Source: Cantharellus purpuraceus
Taxonomy: Eukaryota; Basidiomycota; Agaricomycetes; Cantharellales; Hydnaceae
Assembly (NCBI GenBank): GCA_025174535.1
Contig: JALBUN010000048.1
Span: 682,001 to 746,000, forward strand
Direction: 5' to 3'
Length of the DNA: 64,000 nt
Below the pieces are notes generated by a model. It had not been told where the DNA came from, ran no database searches, and saw only the letters and a program-made list of their open reading frames with translations. Each line of letters opens with the position of its first letter. Position 1 is the first letter of the stretch. Positions 47,214-59,646 of the stretch are shown here, one piece after another. The translations under genes were made by a program, and so were the position numbers.

Positions 47214-49304
47214 TTGGGACATGGTAACCTTGGCCCTCCAGCTATGTCAACTCGAGGAGGCTGCTGTAATTTACTCTTACTAAGTCCATAAATATGTGGT
47301 TGTACACTTCGTACCAGATGGTACGAAATATATAACCATATATTTATGGGCTCAATAAAGGGAATTAATAATGTTACTGTGGCCCCTCAGTAAGTGTTGT
47401 ATCTCACTAACGAGGCGACAACCTGTAAGTTTCTTCGTTGCGTTATGTGCTGACACTGACGCGTCCGAAGAAAGAGTCAGCGGTTCTTTGAACAACGTCC
47501 TCCGAGTTCGCTGGATTCAGGGGCGAAACTATTTTATTCAGTCTACTGGTACAAGAGTTTTATATCTTCTATCAAGTGACTTGTCTGAGGGTTGGAACAG
47601 AGCATGGAAGCTGACTTCGCATAAGGCTGTCGTCAGCAATAAGAAAAAAAGGGATCTAAAACAAGGCGCGTGGAACAAAATATGTGGTAGAGTTGATGAT
47701 GGTAGCATGTGTGGGATGTGGAATTTCTATAAGATATAGTATGTGTGAATTGGATCAAGGAATAGAAATGAAAAAAATTGGAAATGAAGAATATTACCTA
47801 CGGGTTGTTCAGAGACAAGCGGTGCGGTTTTTGTGGGTCTTGAGCGGATTGGACCAGCAAGGAGCGCAGCTCCGTTACAATCCCTAACCACTGTAAAGTT
47901 GGATGAACGCAACACCACTTGTCTCGTTTCTCAGAGCTCATGCCATATCTTGTGGGCCTCGAGGTTATCAATCTTCGAAGGGCGAATTGAGATGCAGTCG
48001 GTGTTGTATGGTAATCACAGCGTACCGTCCAATATCGCTTGATCATCTAGGTACCTAAAGGTTGGTTATACATACGCATTGCTCGTCGAAGCATCCGGTC
48101 GCAAATAACGCCGATCGTGGAAACAGATGGTAGCTTGAAAGCGCCGTACGAGCGGAAAGGTGAGCCATTTTGGTAAGTTTTTTTCCCCGAACATCCCAAA
48201 AAACCGGAAGTTGCCTGGCATCTTCTGTCGGCCAACAAACCAAATGCATAGGTTTTTGCTCAACACCCGAACCCCCGATGCCTCCTATTCGGATCAGGAA
48301 GCTCCATGTGGGAGGCGTTACAACACGGAGGGCCGGCGCAACATTGATATAGTCGAGGGTCTGATAATCAAGAAGCCACGAAGCATACCTTGATAGAACC
48401 CGTGAATAGACCGGTGGGCGACGGTGGCCATATGTGAGGTATTTCTGTATATAAGCGACAGAGCGCGCTGCTTCTGGATCTCGCCAATTCTGATCACCGG
48501 TGGATCTGCTCTTTCAGGAGCCAATTGCCAATGGCAAATGATGACATGTGCGCCCAGCAGGTGGCGCCTGCTTTGTACCAGCTTTTTGGCACTTGAAGGG
48601 GGGAAATGTATCCGGTGGCGGGCGCCATGATCTGCGAAGGATGTCGAGACATTAGCACATAGGCATGTTTAAAGAAATTGTGTGATTGTATTTTCACCAC
48701 GGAGGGTGCCCATCATGATGGTGTTGTTGCGCGACACCATGCGTAGAAAGTAGCGGTGCAGGTCGACGCCTTTGTGGCGCATGGACACCAGGCACGTAGC
48801 CCTGGAATTTCACTCCCGTCGGTATACGAGCTCCGAAACTCCGCCGCCGCTAAGCGGTAATTGAAATTTAGTACCCGTAAGTTGGTGCAGCCAAAAAGAA
48901 GAGAATACACCGCCAGTGTCCAAATCAATCTCCTCCCTCTTCCATTTCATCAGCTTTTGGTATATACTTGATTGCTTCATGACGTTAGAAGATCGATCAG
49001 GGCTGCCTGCAGAAAATGAACGAGCGGCTGCAGATGCTCGAATACTCGTGACATTCTTTCATCGGCCTGACAGCGTGTAACGCGTCCTTACTCAAAGTTT
49101 TTCTTATCAACAGAGCATGCAAGCTGAAGCACTTCGGTGCAAGGAAAAGTGCGTCAAGGCTGTGCTTTGTGGCAGGGTTGTGCATGCTAATATCAGTCCA
49201 ATGACAGGTTCTTCATCTTGAGGGATAGATTTGAACAAGTCACAGCAGTGTGTACATCCCTCAAAGTCTTTCACACGCAGTACCTCATCATATCTCATGG
49301 ACAG
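47214..49304. other. Intergenic, no gene recognised
   Basis: About 2 kb between the LTR-B pair and the coiled-coil gene. Apart from the hairpin at 47286-47349, I see only short frames without family resemblance. The 5' exons of the gene ending at 49838 probably lie in the last few hundred bases. A start such as the ATG at 49016 (MNERLQMLEYS) is possible but not established. Confidence 0.4.
47286..47349. repeat. 64-bp near-perfect hairpin
   Basis: Two 30-bp arms (CCATAAATATGTGGTT... and ...AACCATATATTTATGG) around the loop AGAT, with about 26 of 30 positions paired. It is a single copy in the window. It could be a tiny foldback element or a transcription terminator-like structure. Confidence 0.7.
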
Positions 49305-49838
49305 ATCCGCCGCGATCATGAAGCCGCTCTCGAGACCGCCCAGTCTAAACTTAAAGACCTCCAGGCCGAATGCGAGTAAGTAACGCGTCAGAAACAATTA
49401 ATCACCGTCTGCCACCTTATTAAAACACCTGCTGACTCCGAACCTCGTGGTAGCATGCTCCTCGACACGATCGCGCTGCATGTCCCTTCCCAGCCCTCCC
49501 TGATGCACTATCTCGAGCACATGCCTCCCGCTTCCGACCCGGCAACCTATTATCCCTCCACCCTGCCGCCACCGCCACACCCATATCCACAGCCGCACCC
49601 TCAGATACACCCACACCCACATGCGCACGCGTATCCGATGATGATGATGATGACACATCATGCACCACCCGCCACCAGCTCCGGCGCCTCCGCCCCCCTG
49701 AACGGCGGCGCCGCCCCTCCCGCCGCCGAGCCCATCCCGCCCCCGCGCGCGCCGCGCCGAGTCCCCTACGTCAACGGCCACTCCCTCTCGCCAGTCCAAC
49801 TCCACCCCGCGCACGTCTCCCGCACCGACGCACGCTAA
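49305..49838 (+). CDS. 3' part of a coiled-coil, His/Pro-rich protein gene (5' end unresolved)
   Basis: The last two exons are clear: 49305-49375 and 49454-49838, joined across a GTAAGT...GTAG intron, giving 151 C-terminal residues. The first of these exons encodes a charged heptad-like helix (RRDHEAALETAQSKLKDLQA). The last encodes LLDTIALHVPSQPS, then a tract of Pro and His (HPYPQPHPQIHPHPHAHAY), five Met in a row and an Ala/Pro-rich end. Upstream exons must exist but I could not chain them with confidence. Function unknown. Confidence 0.5.
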
Positions 49839-50068
49839 AACCCCCCACCACGCACGCACGCCCCATGCCGCCACGCACGACGCCGCGCGCTCCCACCACT
49901 GCGCACGCTGCATGAAAATAAAAAAAAAAAAAAAACCCATGAAGATAAGAGACATGACACAGAGAGAGTACCACGGCGGCACAGGACGCAGCAGAAAGCG
50001 GCACACATGACACGACGGCCACCGCCCACGACACGACGAGGCCAGTCCGCATATCACCCACCCACCCA

Positions 50069-50099
<31 letters not shown>

Positions 50100-51649
50100 G
50101 TATATACCTACCACAAGTTGACTTCCCCATCCCGTGACCATACCATAACCATATACCATACCATCATCATCATTACAAGAACCCGCGCCCACGCCCATTT
50201 ACAGTAATGAGATGCCTACCTATACCTAGATTCCGCACTAAACGCACATGATGTATGACTACTCCTCCCTCCCCCCCTTTTTCCTTGTGCACGTGTGTGT
50301 GTGTGTGACCCATGCCACTACTTTATTCCCACTCGTGCACCGGCGCCCTACACGCACCGCCGTGCCGAAAAAAAAAATCAACAAAAACAAATACACCGCG
50401 ACCCTTCAGAAATCTCAATACAGTTAACACACATGTTGAGGACCTCCCACACGCTTCCACATAAGCTATAGGTAGGCAGGTACACCCCAAACAGTACACA
50501 CGCACGCACGCACGCACACACTTAGTCTGTACACCACCACCCCACCCCATGTCCCCAACTGATTGATCGATGCTCTCTGTATACATCAACCCGACAAGTG
50601 CCAAAACAACCATCATCCTACTACTATGTACACCCTGTGTTCATTCTATAAAGTCTGGCGGGTGGAGGAAGAGGAAGGGGGGGGGGGTTCCACACACCAA
50701 GGAGGTTCGGGAGGGGCTGATAGTACACACTTTTTTTTCATGTGACGAGCGTTTGGGCCGTGGGAGGGAGGGGGGCGGGGGAGAAGGGTACGCGGTACGG
50801 ACGTTGACTAGACACTGCAAAAAAAAAAAAGCCGAAAACCGAAGGAAAGGAAAGAAGAGGAAGAGCGGAAGGGAGAGAGAGAGGGGACCGAAAGGAAAGG
50901 ACCGAAAGGGTACTTAGGGGGGGGGGACTTTTGTATCTTGTGGACCGGAGATCCGGGGAAGGCGGTTAGGGAATATATATAGAGAGTGAAAGAGAGAGAG
51001 AGAGAAGAGGGACACTGAATTTCGAGACACACGACACACAAATCGATATAAAAGCTGGAACACGAAAGCAAAAAGCGGTGCGGCGTTTCCGATGAGGGAA
51101 AAAAGGGAGAGTGGAGCGGGCAGACTGGAGGGGTGTAGGCGGATGATGGGTGAGGGTGAGGGTGCGCGAATGCAACTGTATCGGTATCGGTATCGGTATC
51201 GGTATTGCACAAAACGCAGTAGATCAAGAGACATGTCGTCAATGTCATCGTGGCCAGAGGCAGGGCGAGGCGAGGCGAGCACAAGGCAAAGCGATATCGG
51301 TCCAAAGTCGAAAAAAAAAGAAAAAAAAAAAACAGACAAGAAGTCCAGAGTCCCAGTCGTGTGTAGTTGTGATAGGACGGGTGGGTAGGTGGGTGGAAGA
51401 AAAAAGAAAAGAAAAGGAAACAAAGAAAAACCACGCAGTCGTTTTGTGACTGGAGGAGTGTTGCAGCGAGGGGGGAGGGGGGCAAAATGCCAAAGACAGA
51501 TTTTTTGATTTTTTGAGACCAGAGGCAGGCAAATGCCCACCTCACAAGTCATACGCACGCATGCAGAGAGAAAGAATCGATCGACCACGCAAAAGGTCAT
51601 CATCGACATTTGGGGGAGAGTATCCCATCTCGTCCGCGCGCGCGCCCAT
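49839..51649. other. Convergent 3' intergenic rich in microsatellites
   Basis: No gene. Simple repeats dominate: poly-A 49921-49935, (CA)n about 50066-50099, (TG)n about 50294-50308, (CGCA)n about 50500-50518, a G run about 50677-50688, (GA)n about 50984-51005 and four hexamers CGGTAT at about 51180-51206. Long open frames on both strands here (for example minus 50808-51545) are artefacts of low complexity. The region separates the coiled-coil gene (+) from the HSF gene (-). Confidence 0.6.
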
Positions 51650-53862
51650 TCAGCTAGGCGGATGCACCGGCTCGTCTTTGACCCCTAAACCTGACATGCT
51701 AAACCGCGACGCGCCGGCACCCAGGCCCAAAAATCCATCCTCCTGTATCCCCGTACGCAGACCCAACCCAGCGCCCGCCGCACCCACAAGGTTGCTCCCG
51801 CTCCTCGGACGCCCCAAAGACGCGGCAGGCACGTATGGATGCACATGTCCAAACCCATACCCCAGAGGCGCGCTATCGCTCCGCGCGCGCACGATCTTGC
51901 GGTCATGGTGCGGCAGCTGCCCCGTCACAGTGCGTTGCCGCTTCGGACACGGTCCATGCTCTCCACCTCCCCCTCCTCCTCCTCCTCCCCCGCCTCCTGC
52001 GTTGTTGCAATTATCGGGCGACGGCGTGTGTGCGGGAACAGACGCGCGGGGATGCTGCTGCGAGACAGACGCATGCGCTTGGGGCTGCGGGTCAGGGTCA
52101 TAATGCGAACGGGCAAGTGCCGGAGTATGCTGATACTGCTGCGAAAAATCGGGGGCGGTGGGGCTGGAGCAGGGACTGATGTTTGCGTGCACCGGTACGC
52201 CGGCCGCGTTGAGTGTGGCATTGAAGCGCGACGGATGAGCGGAAGCGGACGAGGGCGAGGGACGACGCTGGGAGTTGGACTGGGGATCTGAATGCGAATG
52301 AGAAGTGATAAGAATAGGCGGATTCTCGGACGAATCCGAAAGGTCTGTAGGAAAGGGTATGGGCACTGGATATATGATGGTCAATGAAGGGGATGGGAAG
52401 GAGACTTGGAGACGCACTCTGCCCTGGATACACATTGGCCATCATGTCATACAAAACTTTGACGACGCCAGTGAGGCGCTCGACCTTTTGGCGCTCAGCT
52501 GCTAGGGCCTTGACGGCACGACGATGGTCCTCGCTCATTCGGTTCAGCTGTAGGGTGACCTCTGCGGGGAGCTCTATACGCTGCTTGATGCCGGACATGT
52601 CCTGGTCGAGGGACTTGCGTTTGATGTCATCGAGAAGGTCGGTCCTGCCGCGTAAAAACTTTGGGTGCGAGAACTCCCACGTCTGTGCGTCTGTTGAGGT
52701 ACGCTGCGCACGGGGCGTCTAAGAAGGCATGATGTGATGGCTGATGAGCCGGATGAACATGGACGGCGGCAAGGACTCACCCGATTGATTTTGTGAAAGC
52801 CGTACATGTTGAGTTGGCGGACAAAGCTTGAAAACTAAAGATGGGGGGGTGAGCGTCTCGTTGGGGGGTGCTGAGAGAGCAGACACACGTTGTTGTGCTT
52901 GAAATGGGAGCCCAGGATGGAACGGCTGAATTCTCCGACGTTGGTGACGATGAAGCTGAGGGAGAGATGAGCGGGAGAGGGGGAGGGAGAGCGGGGAGAC
53001 GCGCCTTGTTCCCACCTCTGTCCATGTGATAAAATGGGAGGATTTGGCATCACTGATCATTCTAGGCAGAGGTCAACGCGTCGCACACGGGCGGGACAGG
53101 GGCGAGTACGGACTGGTAGAGCTTGGCGACAAAGTTGTTGGAGTTGGCGGACTTTCCGAGGACGGTAAAGGCAGAGCCGGGGTGGGCCCCGTTGGACGCG
53201 GGGGGGCCGAGGTGGCTCTCGATGATGCGAAACTCGTCGGGATGCTCGCCGCTGCTGGGGCTGCCGTCGATGGGACTGCTCTCGACGCCGTCGACGCTGT
53301 AGTACATGTCAGAGTCGTCGTAGGAGTTGGGGGTGTGAAAGTCGTTGTAGTCGAAGGGGACGTCCTCCTCCTCGAGGGAGACGCTGAGGGGCATGCTGGA
53401 GGTGGTGAGGCTGCGCTTGCGGGGGACCGACTTTTCCGAGGAGGAGGAGGAGCGGCTGCTGCCGGGGGGACGGCGGAGACTGACGGGGTCGTACTGGGAC
53501 GGATGGTCGAAATGGGCGATCTCGGGGGGCGCGAAGCGAAAGGTGGTGGGCTGGGAGAAGCCGCCCTGCTGGGGCGTCATGTTGGCGGGGCTGAGGGGGG
53601 TGACGGGGGAGAGTGCGCCGGTGGAGGCGACGGAGAGGGTGCTCATATTCAGGGAGAGCGCAGAGGACGAGCGGGGGACGCTGCTGGTGGTGGCGGGTGG
53701 TGCGGCGGGGGGTGGTGCGGCCGCGGGCGGTGCGGCGGGGGGCGGGGGGGCGGGGGGTGTTGGCGGTGGTGGAGGCGGGGGTGGAGGTGAGAGTTGGTAG
53801 TAGGGATTGTCGGGGTGGAGGAGATGGGGAGGCCAGGACTGGTACTGGGGCTGGTCATGCAT
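51650..53862 (-). CDS. HSF-type transcription factor
   Basis: Exons 53862-53114, 53061-53005, 52955-52889, 52834-52781, 52718-52418, 52365-51650; 647 residues. The winged-helix DNA-binding domain lies at about residues 240-345: NNFVAKLYQMISDAKSSHFI, then FIVTNVGEFSRSILGSHFKH, then the recognition-helix block FSSFVRQLNMYGFHKI. A leucine-rich coiled coil follows (EVTLQLNRMSEDHRRAVKAL) for trimer formation. Both flanks are disordered: a Pro-rich N-terminus with a run of nine prolines, and a C-terminus with a run of twelve glycines and a basic CPKRQR signal. It binds nGAAn repeats in the nucleus. No receiver domain is present, so it is HSF1/Sfl1-like rather than Skn7. The second intron (53004-52956) is best read with a GC donor (AAG|GCGCGT), giving GTSFIVTNVG. 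Confidence 0.94.
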
Positions 53863-55327
53863 GAAGAGGAGTGGAAACTATAAGGTACTCAGCGTCTCTC
53901 CTCTCACTCCATGCCTGTCCTCTCTCGGGCGTCTAAACAAGATTGGGTTCACCAGATTCCCGACGCACCGCCACCACGGCGCCCACCTCAACCAACATGC
54001 GGCCATTCCTCCCATCCACAACGTGGTGCACATCGGCCAAATTAGACTGTCCCTACCTCCTCCCCGAGCGACTCCCCCGTCTCCGCCACACTCTTCCTTT
54101 TCCCCAGGGCTTGCCACGTTGCCCTTTTGCCCCTCCACAAATCGGCCACAATAGCGGTGAATCTCGAGTGCCGTGACGCCGTACTGCGTACAGGTCGCTT
54201 ATCCCTCGGGGTTGCTCTATGTAGCCTCCCAGCGACCCCCAAGAACGTGGGTATCACATACGGTGTCCCTCCGGTTATAAGTTCAAGGTAATGTTGGTTT
54301 CAAATAATGGAGGTATGTGCTATATGCATGTGTACGTGCGTCCCCGATCAAAATCTGTCCCTTGCTCCCCCGATATGTGCGGAGTGCTCTCGATTTCCCC
54401 CGATCGCACAGGAAGATGTAACGGTGGCGACTGTACATCACAGGATTATCATGTCATCCACCGACGCAAATGCCATCTCCCGGTTCCTGGACTGATGGTG
54501 TCCCGCGTTTCCCCCCGGTGTCGGTGTCAGCAGAAGGCGTCTACTATGACAAGTCAGTGAACCCGCTAGCCGCAGTGATGATCGGCAAAACAAGATCTAT
54601 CGCCAGCCCCGGTGTTCGTCACTGCTGCTGCTGCGTCAGACTCAATCCATCACTGGACGTACGTGGTTCCTCACGCCAAGAAATGGATGAATAAGGCATG
54701 TAACCCGAGCCGAGGGCGCAGCAAGTACTCTCGACTGAGTGACGACTCGCTATATATATACATACGACCCATCGTCCACACACCCCCAGATGAAAATGCA
54801 TGCAACCCCCATACGTGATACATCATCACGCCTGACAGTGAGGCAAGGAGGAACTATACTCACAGGGTGACCCATTCAGCCCCGCGCGAGACGCGTCAGA
54901 TCTCAGAAACTAATACTCAACGTATAAAACGCGGGTGTACAGCTGTGTCTGGAATCAGACATTCCCCGATAACTCCAACCAGCCGCGTCTACTCAAACAT
55001 TCTCCTTTGTATCTCATCTTAGGAGCCAGAGTCGTTGTTCAGACTCGCGGTTTCGCGGACATGGACGGGCGTGATCTCTTTGACATTTACGTGACTACCC
55101 AGCACCGTGACTCAGCTGAACCCTGGCTCATTATCTCTGTACAGACCAGGTAACGAGCGCATAAGCAAACCGAATTTTGTCGAAGAAGGTACAGCGTGAA
55201 AACTGCCGCAATAAGGACCTTGTTTCAGAAGATGAAGAGGCCCCCTACCTAATATATACAACTTGATCCAAATCATTCCCTGTGACCCATGATGCCAACC
55301 ATTACACTCACCCCGCCTTTCCCTCCC
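53863..55327. other. Upstream region of the HSF gene
   Basis: About 1.46 kb without a recognised gene; short frames only. It should include the HSF promoter near 53863-54300. I did not find a clean array of nGAAn units that would suggest autoregulation. LTR-A sequence begins at 55328. Confidence 0.4.
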
Positions 55328-57157
55328 TGTATGGGAACCACCTTTTCCCTATCAAATCCTATTTATGCAGCACCAATGTGCTATACTTTGCTTTTCCATT
55401 CCTAAATATCAGCATATATTTGATGCTTGTACCTGGAATGGACTTATTCAAATATTCTCTAATTTTTCATATTTTTTCAGGAATATTCCAGCCCAGAATG
55501 ATTTATTTCTGCTGTGCTACAGTTGTGGACCCATAGGCACCCACAAACCTTCACACAGCCAGCTCTCCCCCTTTGCACCAGGCATTCAGCCTGAATTCAA
55601 GCTCAGATGTCTCTCATCAATAAATATTCTCTAACTTAACAACCACAGCCTCTCAGGGCACTATTTTCCATGCAGATCATCACCTGAGATGTAGCTATCC
55701 ATGGCTGTCCAAACCAGTGCAGAAAACAGGGTGTATGGGAACCACCTTTTCCCTATCAAATTCCATTTATGCAGCACCAATGTGCTATTCTTTGCTTTTC
55801 CATTCCTAAATATCAGCATATATTTGATGCTTGTACCTGGAATGGACTTATTCAAATATTCTCTATTTTTCCATATTTTTTCGGGAATATTCCATGCAGA
55901 ACTCAGCTCAGAATCATTTATTTCTGCTGTGCTACAGTTGTGGACCCATAGGTGCCCACAAACCTTCGCGCAGCCGCCTCTCCCCTTTTGGACCAGGCAT
56001 TTGGCCTCAATTCAAGCTCAGATGTCTCTGATCAATAAATATTCTCTAACTTAACAACCACAGCCTCTCAGGGCACTATTTTCCGTGGAGATCATCACAT
56101 GACATGTGGCTATCCATGGCTGTGCAAACCAGTGCAGAAAACAGGGTGGACACCCTTCTTTTTGCCTGATCAGTGCCTAGCTCAGGGATCAGATCAGCTG
56201 ATGGGTGATCAAATCAGGTGATTGCCTTGGAATATTCTACCCCTTTCCATAACATTCTAGCTGTTTCCCTCTATTATTAGATAGAACTTTCCAGAACCAT
56301 TATTCAGCTCCTGATCAGTGTTAGTCCAGTGATCAGATCCTGTGATTGGCTTGGAATATTCTACCCCTTTCTTCCACCTTCCACAACCTTCCAGTAGTTT
56401 CCATCTATTAATAGGTAGAATATTCCAGAAGCATTAGTCAGCCCCTGTAAATACAATATATAAGGAGGCCATTCTGCCTCTGAAATAACAACATATCCTA
56501 CCCATCTTCTGCACACCAGTGTGACTAGAGTGACATACAGTGTCATCCTCTATATCTCAGTAACTGTTGATTACCAGTTCAAGGATCTTTTACAGTTGTG
56601 TAACTGTACTTGATTCCACTCAAAGTAGTGATATTCCTGCTTTGGGCGTGAGTGTAGTATCTGCCTCACATGACTACAAATCTGCAGGGTGAGATTGTCT
56701 GTCAATAGTCCTGCCATTAGTGCTCTTGTTTAAGTTACTAGTGTGTACTGCCTTTGCAGAGCATTAGAAGCTTGAACTCGTGTGAAGCAGTTGCTAGACT
56801 ACTTCACACATTGCTGTTACCCGCTTCTGAGTGCCACTGGTTGGACGGTTGGATTCATCCACCTACTTCCTTTAGCCTCTAAGTGCATTCCCCTCTTTTC
56901 GGAATATCTGGACCCCTAAGCATCTGTGAACTCTAGACTCTGGAAGTCTTATTCATTTCTTGCTGCTAAGAAACGTATTACTTTTCTGCGTATAGTCTGC
57001 ATTGACCAATACAAAGGATTGTAACCAAAGTACAAACGTTAAATTGTTTCTGGAGTTGTGCTGCAGCAGGGTTTGATATTCTTCTCAGCTGTTCATTCAT
57101 GGAATTGTGGTGATTTAGAGTTTGCCCTAACACCATAATTTTGCGGGTTCCAAAACA
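55328..57157 (+). mobile_element. LTR family A copy A2, left arm of palindrome
   Basis: 1830 bp, TGTATGGGAACC...GGGTTCCAAAACA. The 5' end is tandemly duplicated: a second identical start lies at 55732, about 404 bp in. A TATA-type box (ATATATAAGG) lies near 56456-56465. The U3-like part has several TGATCA/GATCAG words (56165-56345) where copy A1 has TGASTCA. It is the mirror image of 57827-59646. Confidence 0.85.
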
Positions 57158-57169
57158 TTTTGAATATAC

Positions 57170-57728
57170 TGTTACGCACTAGGTCTGATTGGGGGTCAGA
57201 GGTTGGGTCAGAGGTTTGGTCAGAGTCAGAGAGGGAGTCAGAGGTTTGGTTGGAGTCAGAGAGGGAGTCAGGGTACGTCATGGGGGTCGGAACGGACTTG
57301 GCTTCAGCTTATGTGCTGCGCCCTCACTAATACCGGTGTCCGAGATTTCAGAGACAGAGTACAACTTAGAGAGTTAGGATCGGACTTAGGAACTAGGCAT
57401 GATTCAATATTCAAACTGGGGAATGAAGTCCCCAGTCGGACAGCTTAAATACACATTTGAAATCTAATAATAATTACTCCAGTGATGGGTCTCCGAGGCT
57501 GACGGCCTCACGTGAGTATGTCCGAGTCTGATGGGGATGGATGTCCAGGTTCCTATGGTGATGCTGATGCATCAATCAGAACCAGAGATGGATGGGTGAG
57601 ATTTGGCGGTGACAATCAGACAGGTGAATGGAGACATGATGGTTTCCAAATGGAGTATAAATTTCATATGCGCAGGGATCTGAGTGGATCGGATGGGGAT
57701 CTGGGCATTAATGAATATAGTCATAACA
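57170..57728 (+). repeat. Repeat R2 copy A
   Basis: 559 bp, TGTTACGC...CATAACA, the most complete R2 copy, in the centre of the LTR-A palindrome. It contains short GGTCAGAG/GAGTCAGAG repeats near its start. It has no coding capacity seen. It may be a solo LTR or a non-autonomous element with inverted ends. Confidence 0.75.
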
Positions 57729-57826
57729 CACCTATTCAATCCATGGACATGAGGCCTCAGAGACTCGGCCTTAAATGGAGAGATACTGTTATGACTATAT
57801 TCATTAACACCCAGATTGTTTTGGAA

Positions 57827-59646
57827 CCCGCAAAATTATGGTGTTAGGGCAAACTCTAAATCACCACAATTCCATGAATGAACAGCTGAGAAGAATATCA
57901 AACCCTGCTGCAGCACAACTCCAGAAACAATTTAACGTTTGTACTTTGGTTACAATCCTTTGTATTGGTCAATGCAGACTATACGCAGAAAAGTAATACG
58001 TTTCTTAGCAGCAAGAAATGAATAAGACTTCCAGAGTCTAGAGTTCACAGATGCTTAGGGGTCCAGATATTCCGAAAAGAGGGGAATGCACTTAGAGGCT
58101 AAAGGAAGTAGGTGGATGAATCCAACCGTCCAACCAGTGGCACTCAGAAGCGGGTAACAGCAATGTGTGAAGTAGTCTAGCAACTGCTTCACACGAGTTC
58201 AAGCTTCTAATGCTCTGCAAAGGCAGTACACACTAGTAACTTAAACAAGAGCACTAATGGCAGGACTATTGACAGACAATCTCACCCTGCAGATTTGTAG
58301 TCATGTGAGGCAGATACTACACTCACGCCCAAAGCAGGAATATCACTACTTTGAGTGGAATCAAGTACAGTTACACAACTGTAAAAGATCCTTGAACTGG
58401 TAATCAACAGTTACTGAGATATAGAGGATGACACTGTATGTCACTCTAGTCACACTGGTGTGCAGAAGATGGGTAGGATATGTTGTTATTTCAGAGGCAG
58501 AATGGCCTCCTTATATATTGTATTTACAGGGGCTGACTAATGCTTCTGGAATATTCTACCTATTAATAGATGGAAACTACTGGAAGGTTGTGGAAGGTGG
58601 AAGAAAGGGGTAGAATATTCCAAGCCAATCACAGGATCTGATCACTGGACTAACACTGATCAGGAGCTGAATAATGGTTCTGGAAAGTTCTATCTAATAA
58701 TAGAGGGAAACAGCTAGAATGTTATGGAAAGGGGTAGAATATTCCAAGGCAATCACCTGATTTGATCACCCATCAGCTGATCTGATCCCTGAGCTAGGCA
58801 CTGATCAGGCAAAAAGAAGGGTGTCCACCCTGTTTTCTGCACTGGTTTGCACAGCCATGGATAGCCACATGTCATGTGATGATCTCCACGGAAAATAGTG
58901 CCCTGAGAGGCTGTGGTTGTTAAGTTAGAGAATATTTATTGATCAGAGACATCTGAGCTTGAATTGAGGCCAAATGCCTGGTCCAAAAGGGGAGAGGCGG
59001 CTGTGTGAAGGTTTGTGGGCACCTATGGGTCCACAACTGTAGCACAGCAGAAATAAATGATTCTGAGCTGAGTTCTGCATGGAATATTCCCGAAAAAATA
59101 TGGAAAAATAGAGAATATTTGAATAAGTCCATTCCAGGTACAAGCATCAAATATATGCTGATATTTAGGAATGGAAAAGCAAAGAATAGCACATTGGTGC
59201 TGCATAAATGGAATTTGATAGGGAAAAGGTGGTTCCCATACACCCTGTTTTCTGCACTGGTTTGGACAGCCATGGATAGCTACATCTCAGGTGATGATCT
59301 GCATGGAAAATAGTGCCCTGAGAGGCTGTGGTTGTTAAGTTAGAGAATATTTATTGATGAGAGACATCTGAGCTTGAATTCAGGCTGAATGCCTGGTGCA
59401 AAGGGGGAGAGCTGGCTGTGTGAAGGTTTGTGGGTGCCTATGGGTCCACAACTGTAGCACAGCAGAAATAAATCATTCTGGGCTGGAATATTCCTGAAAA
59501 AATATGAAAAATTAGAGAATATTTGAATAAGTCCATTCCAGGTACAAGCATCAAATATATGCTGATATTTAGGAATGGAAAAGCAAAGTATAGCACATTG
59601 GTGCTGCATAAATAGGATTTGATAGGGAAAAGGTGGTTCCCATACA
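57827..59646 (-). mobile_element. LTR family A copy A3, right arm of palindrome
   Basis: 1820 bp. On the plus strand it starts TGTTTTGGAACCC and ends GGTTCCCATACA, the reverse complement of 55328-57157 including the internal tandem duplication (inner end at 59242). Peptides read from both arms are identical except for single changes, so the arms are almost identical DNA. It abuts gag sequence at 59647, so this LTR end is inserted in, or has truncated, a gag gene. Confidence 0.85.

Noticed and set aside
47371..47739. 122-codon plus-strand frame
   Set aside because: No family resemblance and no splice partners. It follows LTR-B directly; not enough to call a gene.
50808..51545. 245-codon minus-strand open frame
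   Set aside because: Made of microsatellite and homopolymer sequence (Phe, Ser, Pro runs) in the gap between two genes; no splice partner or family.
53026..53790. 254-codon plus-strand open frame
   Set aside because: Antisense to exon 1 of the HSF gene, rich in Gly because that exon is Pro-rich.
55701..56054. 117-codon frame repeated at 58920-59273
   Set aside because: Both copies are translations of the LTR-A palindrome arms; the frame spans the LTR start and is not preserved in copy A1, so I do not treat it as a gene.
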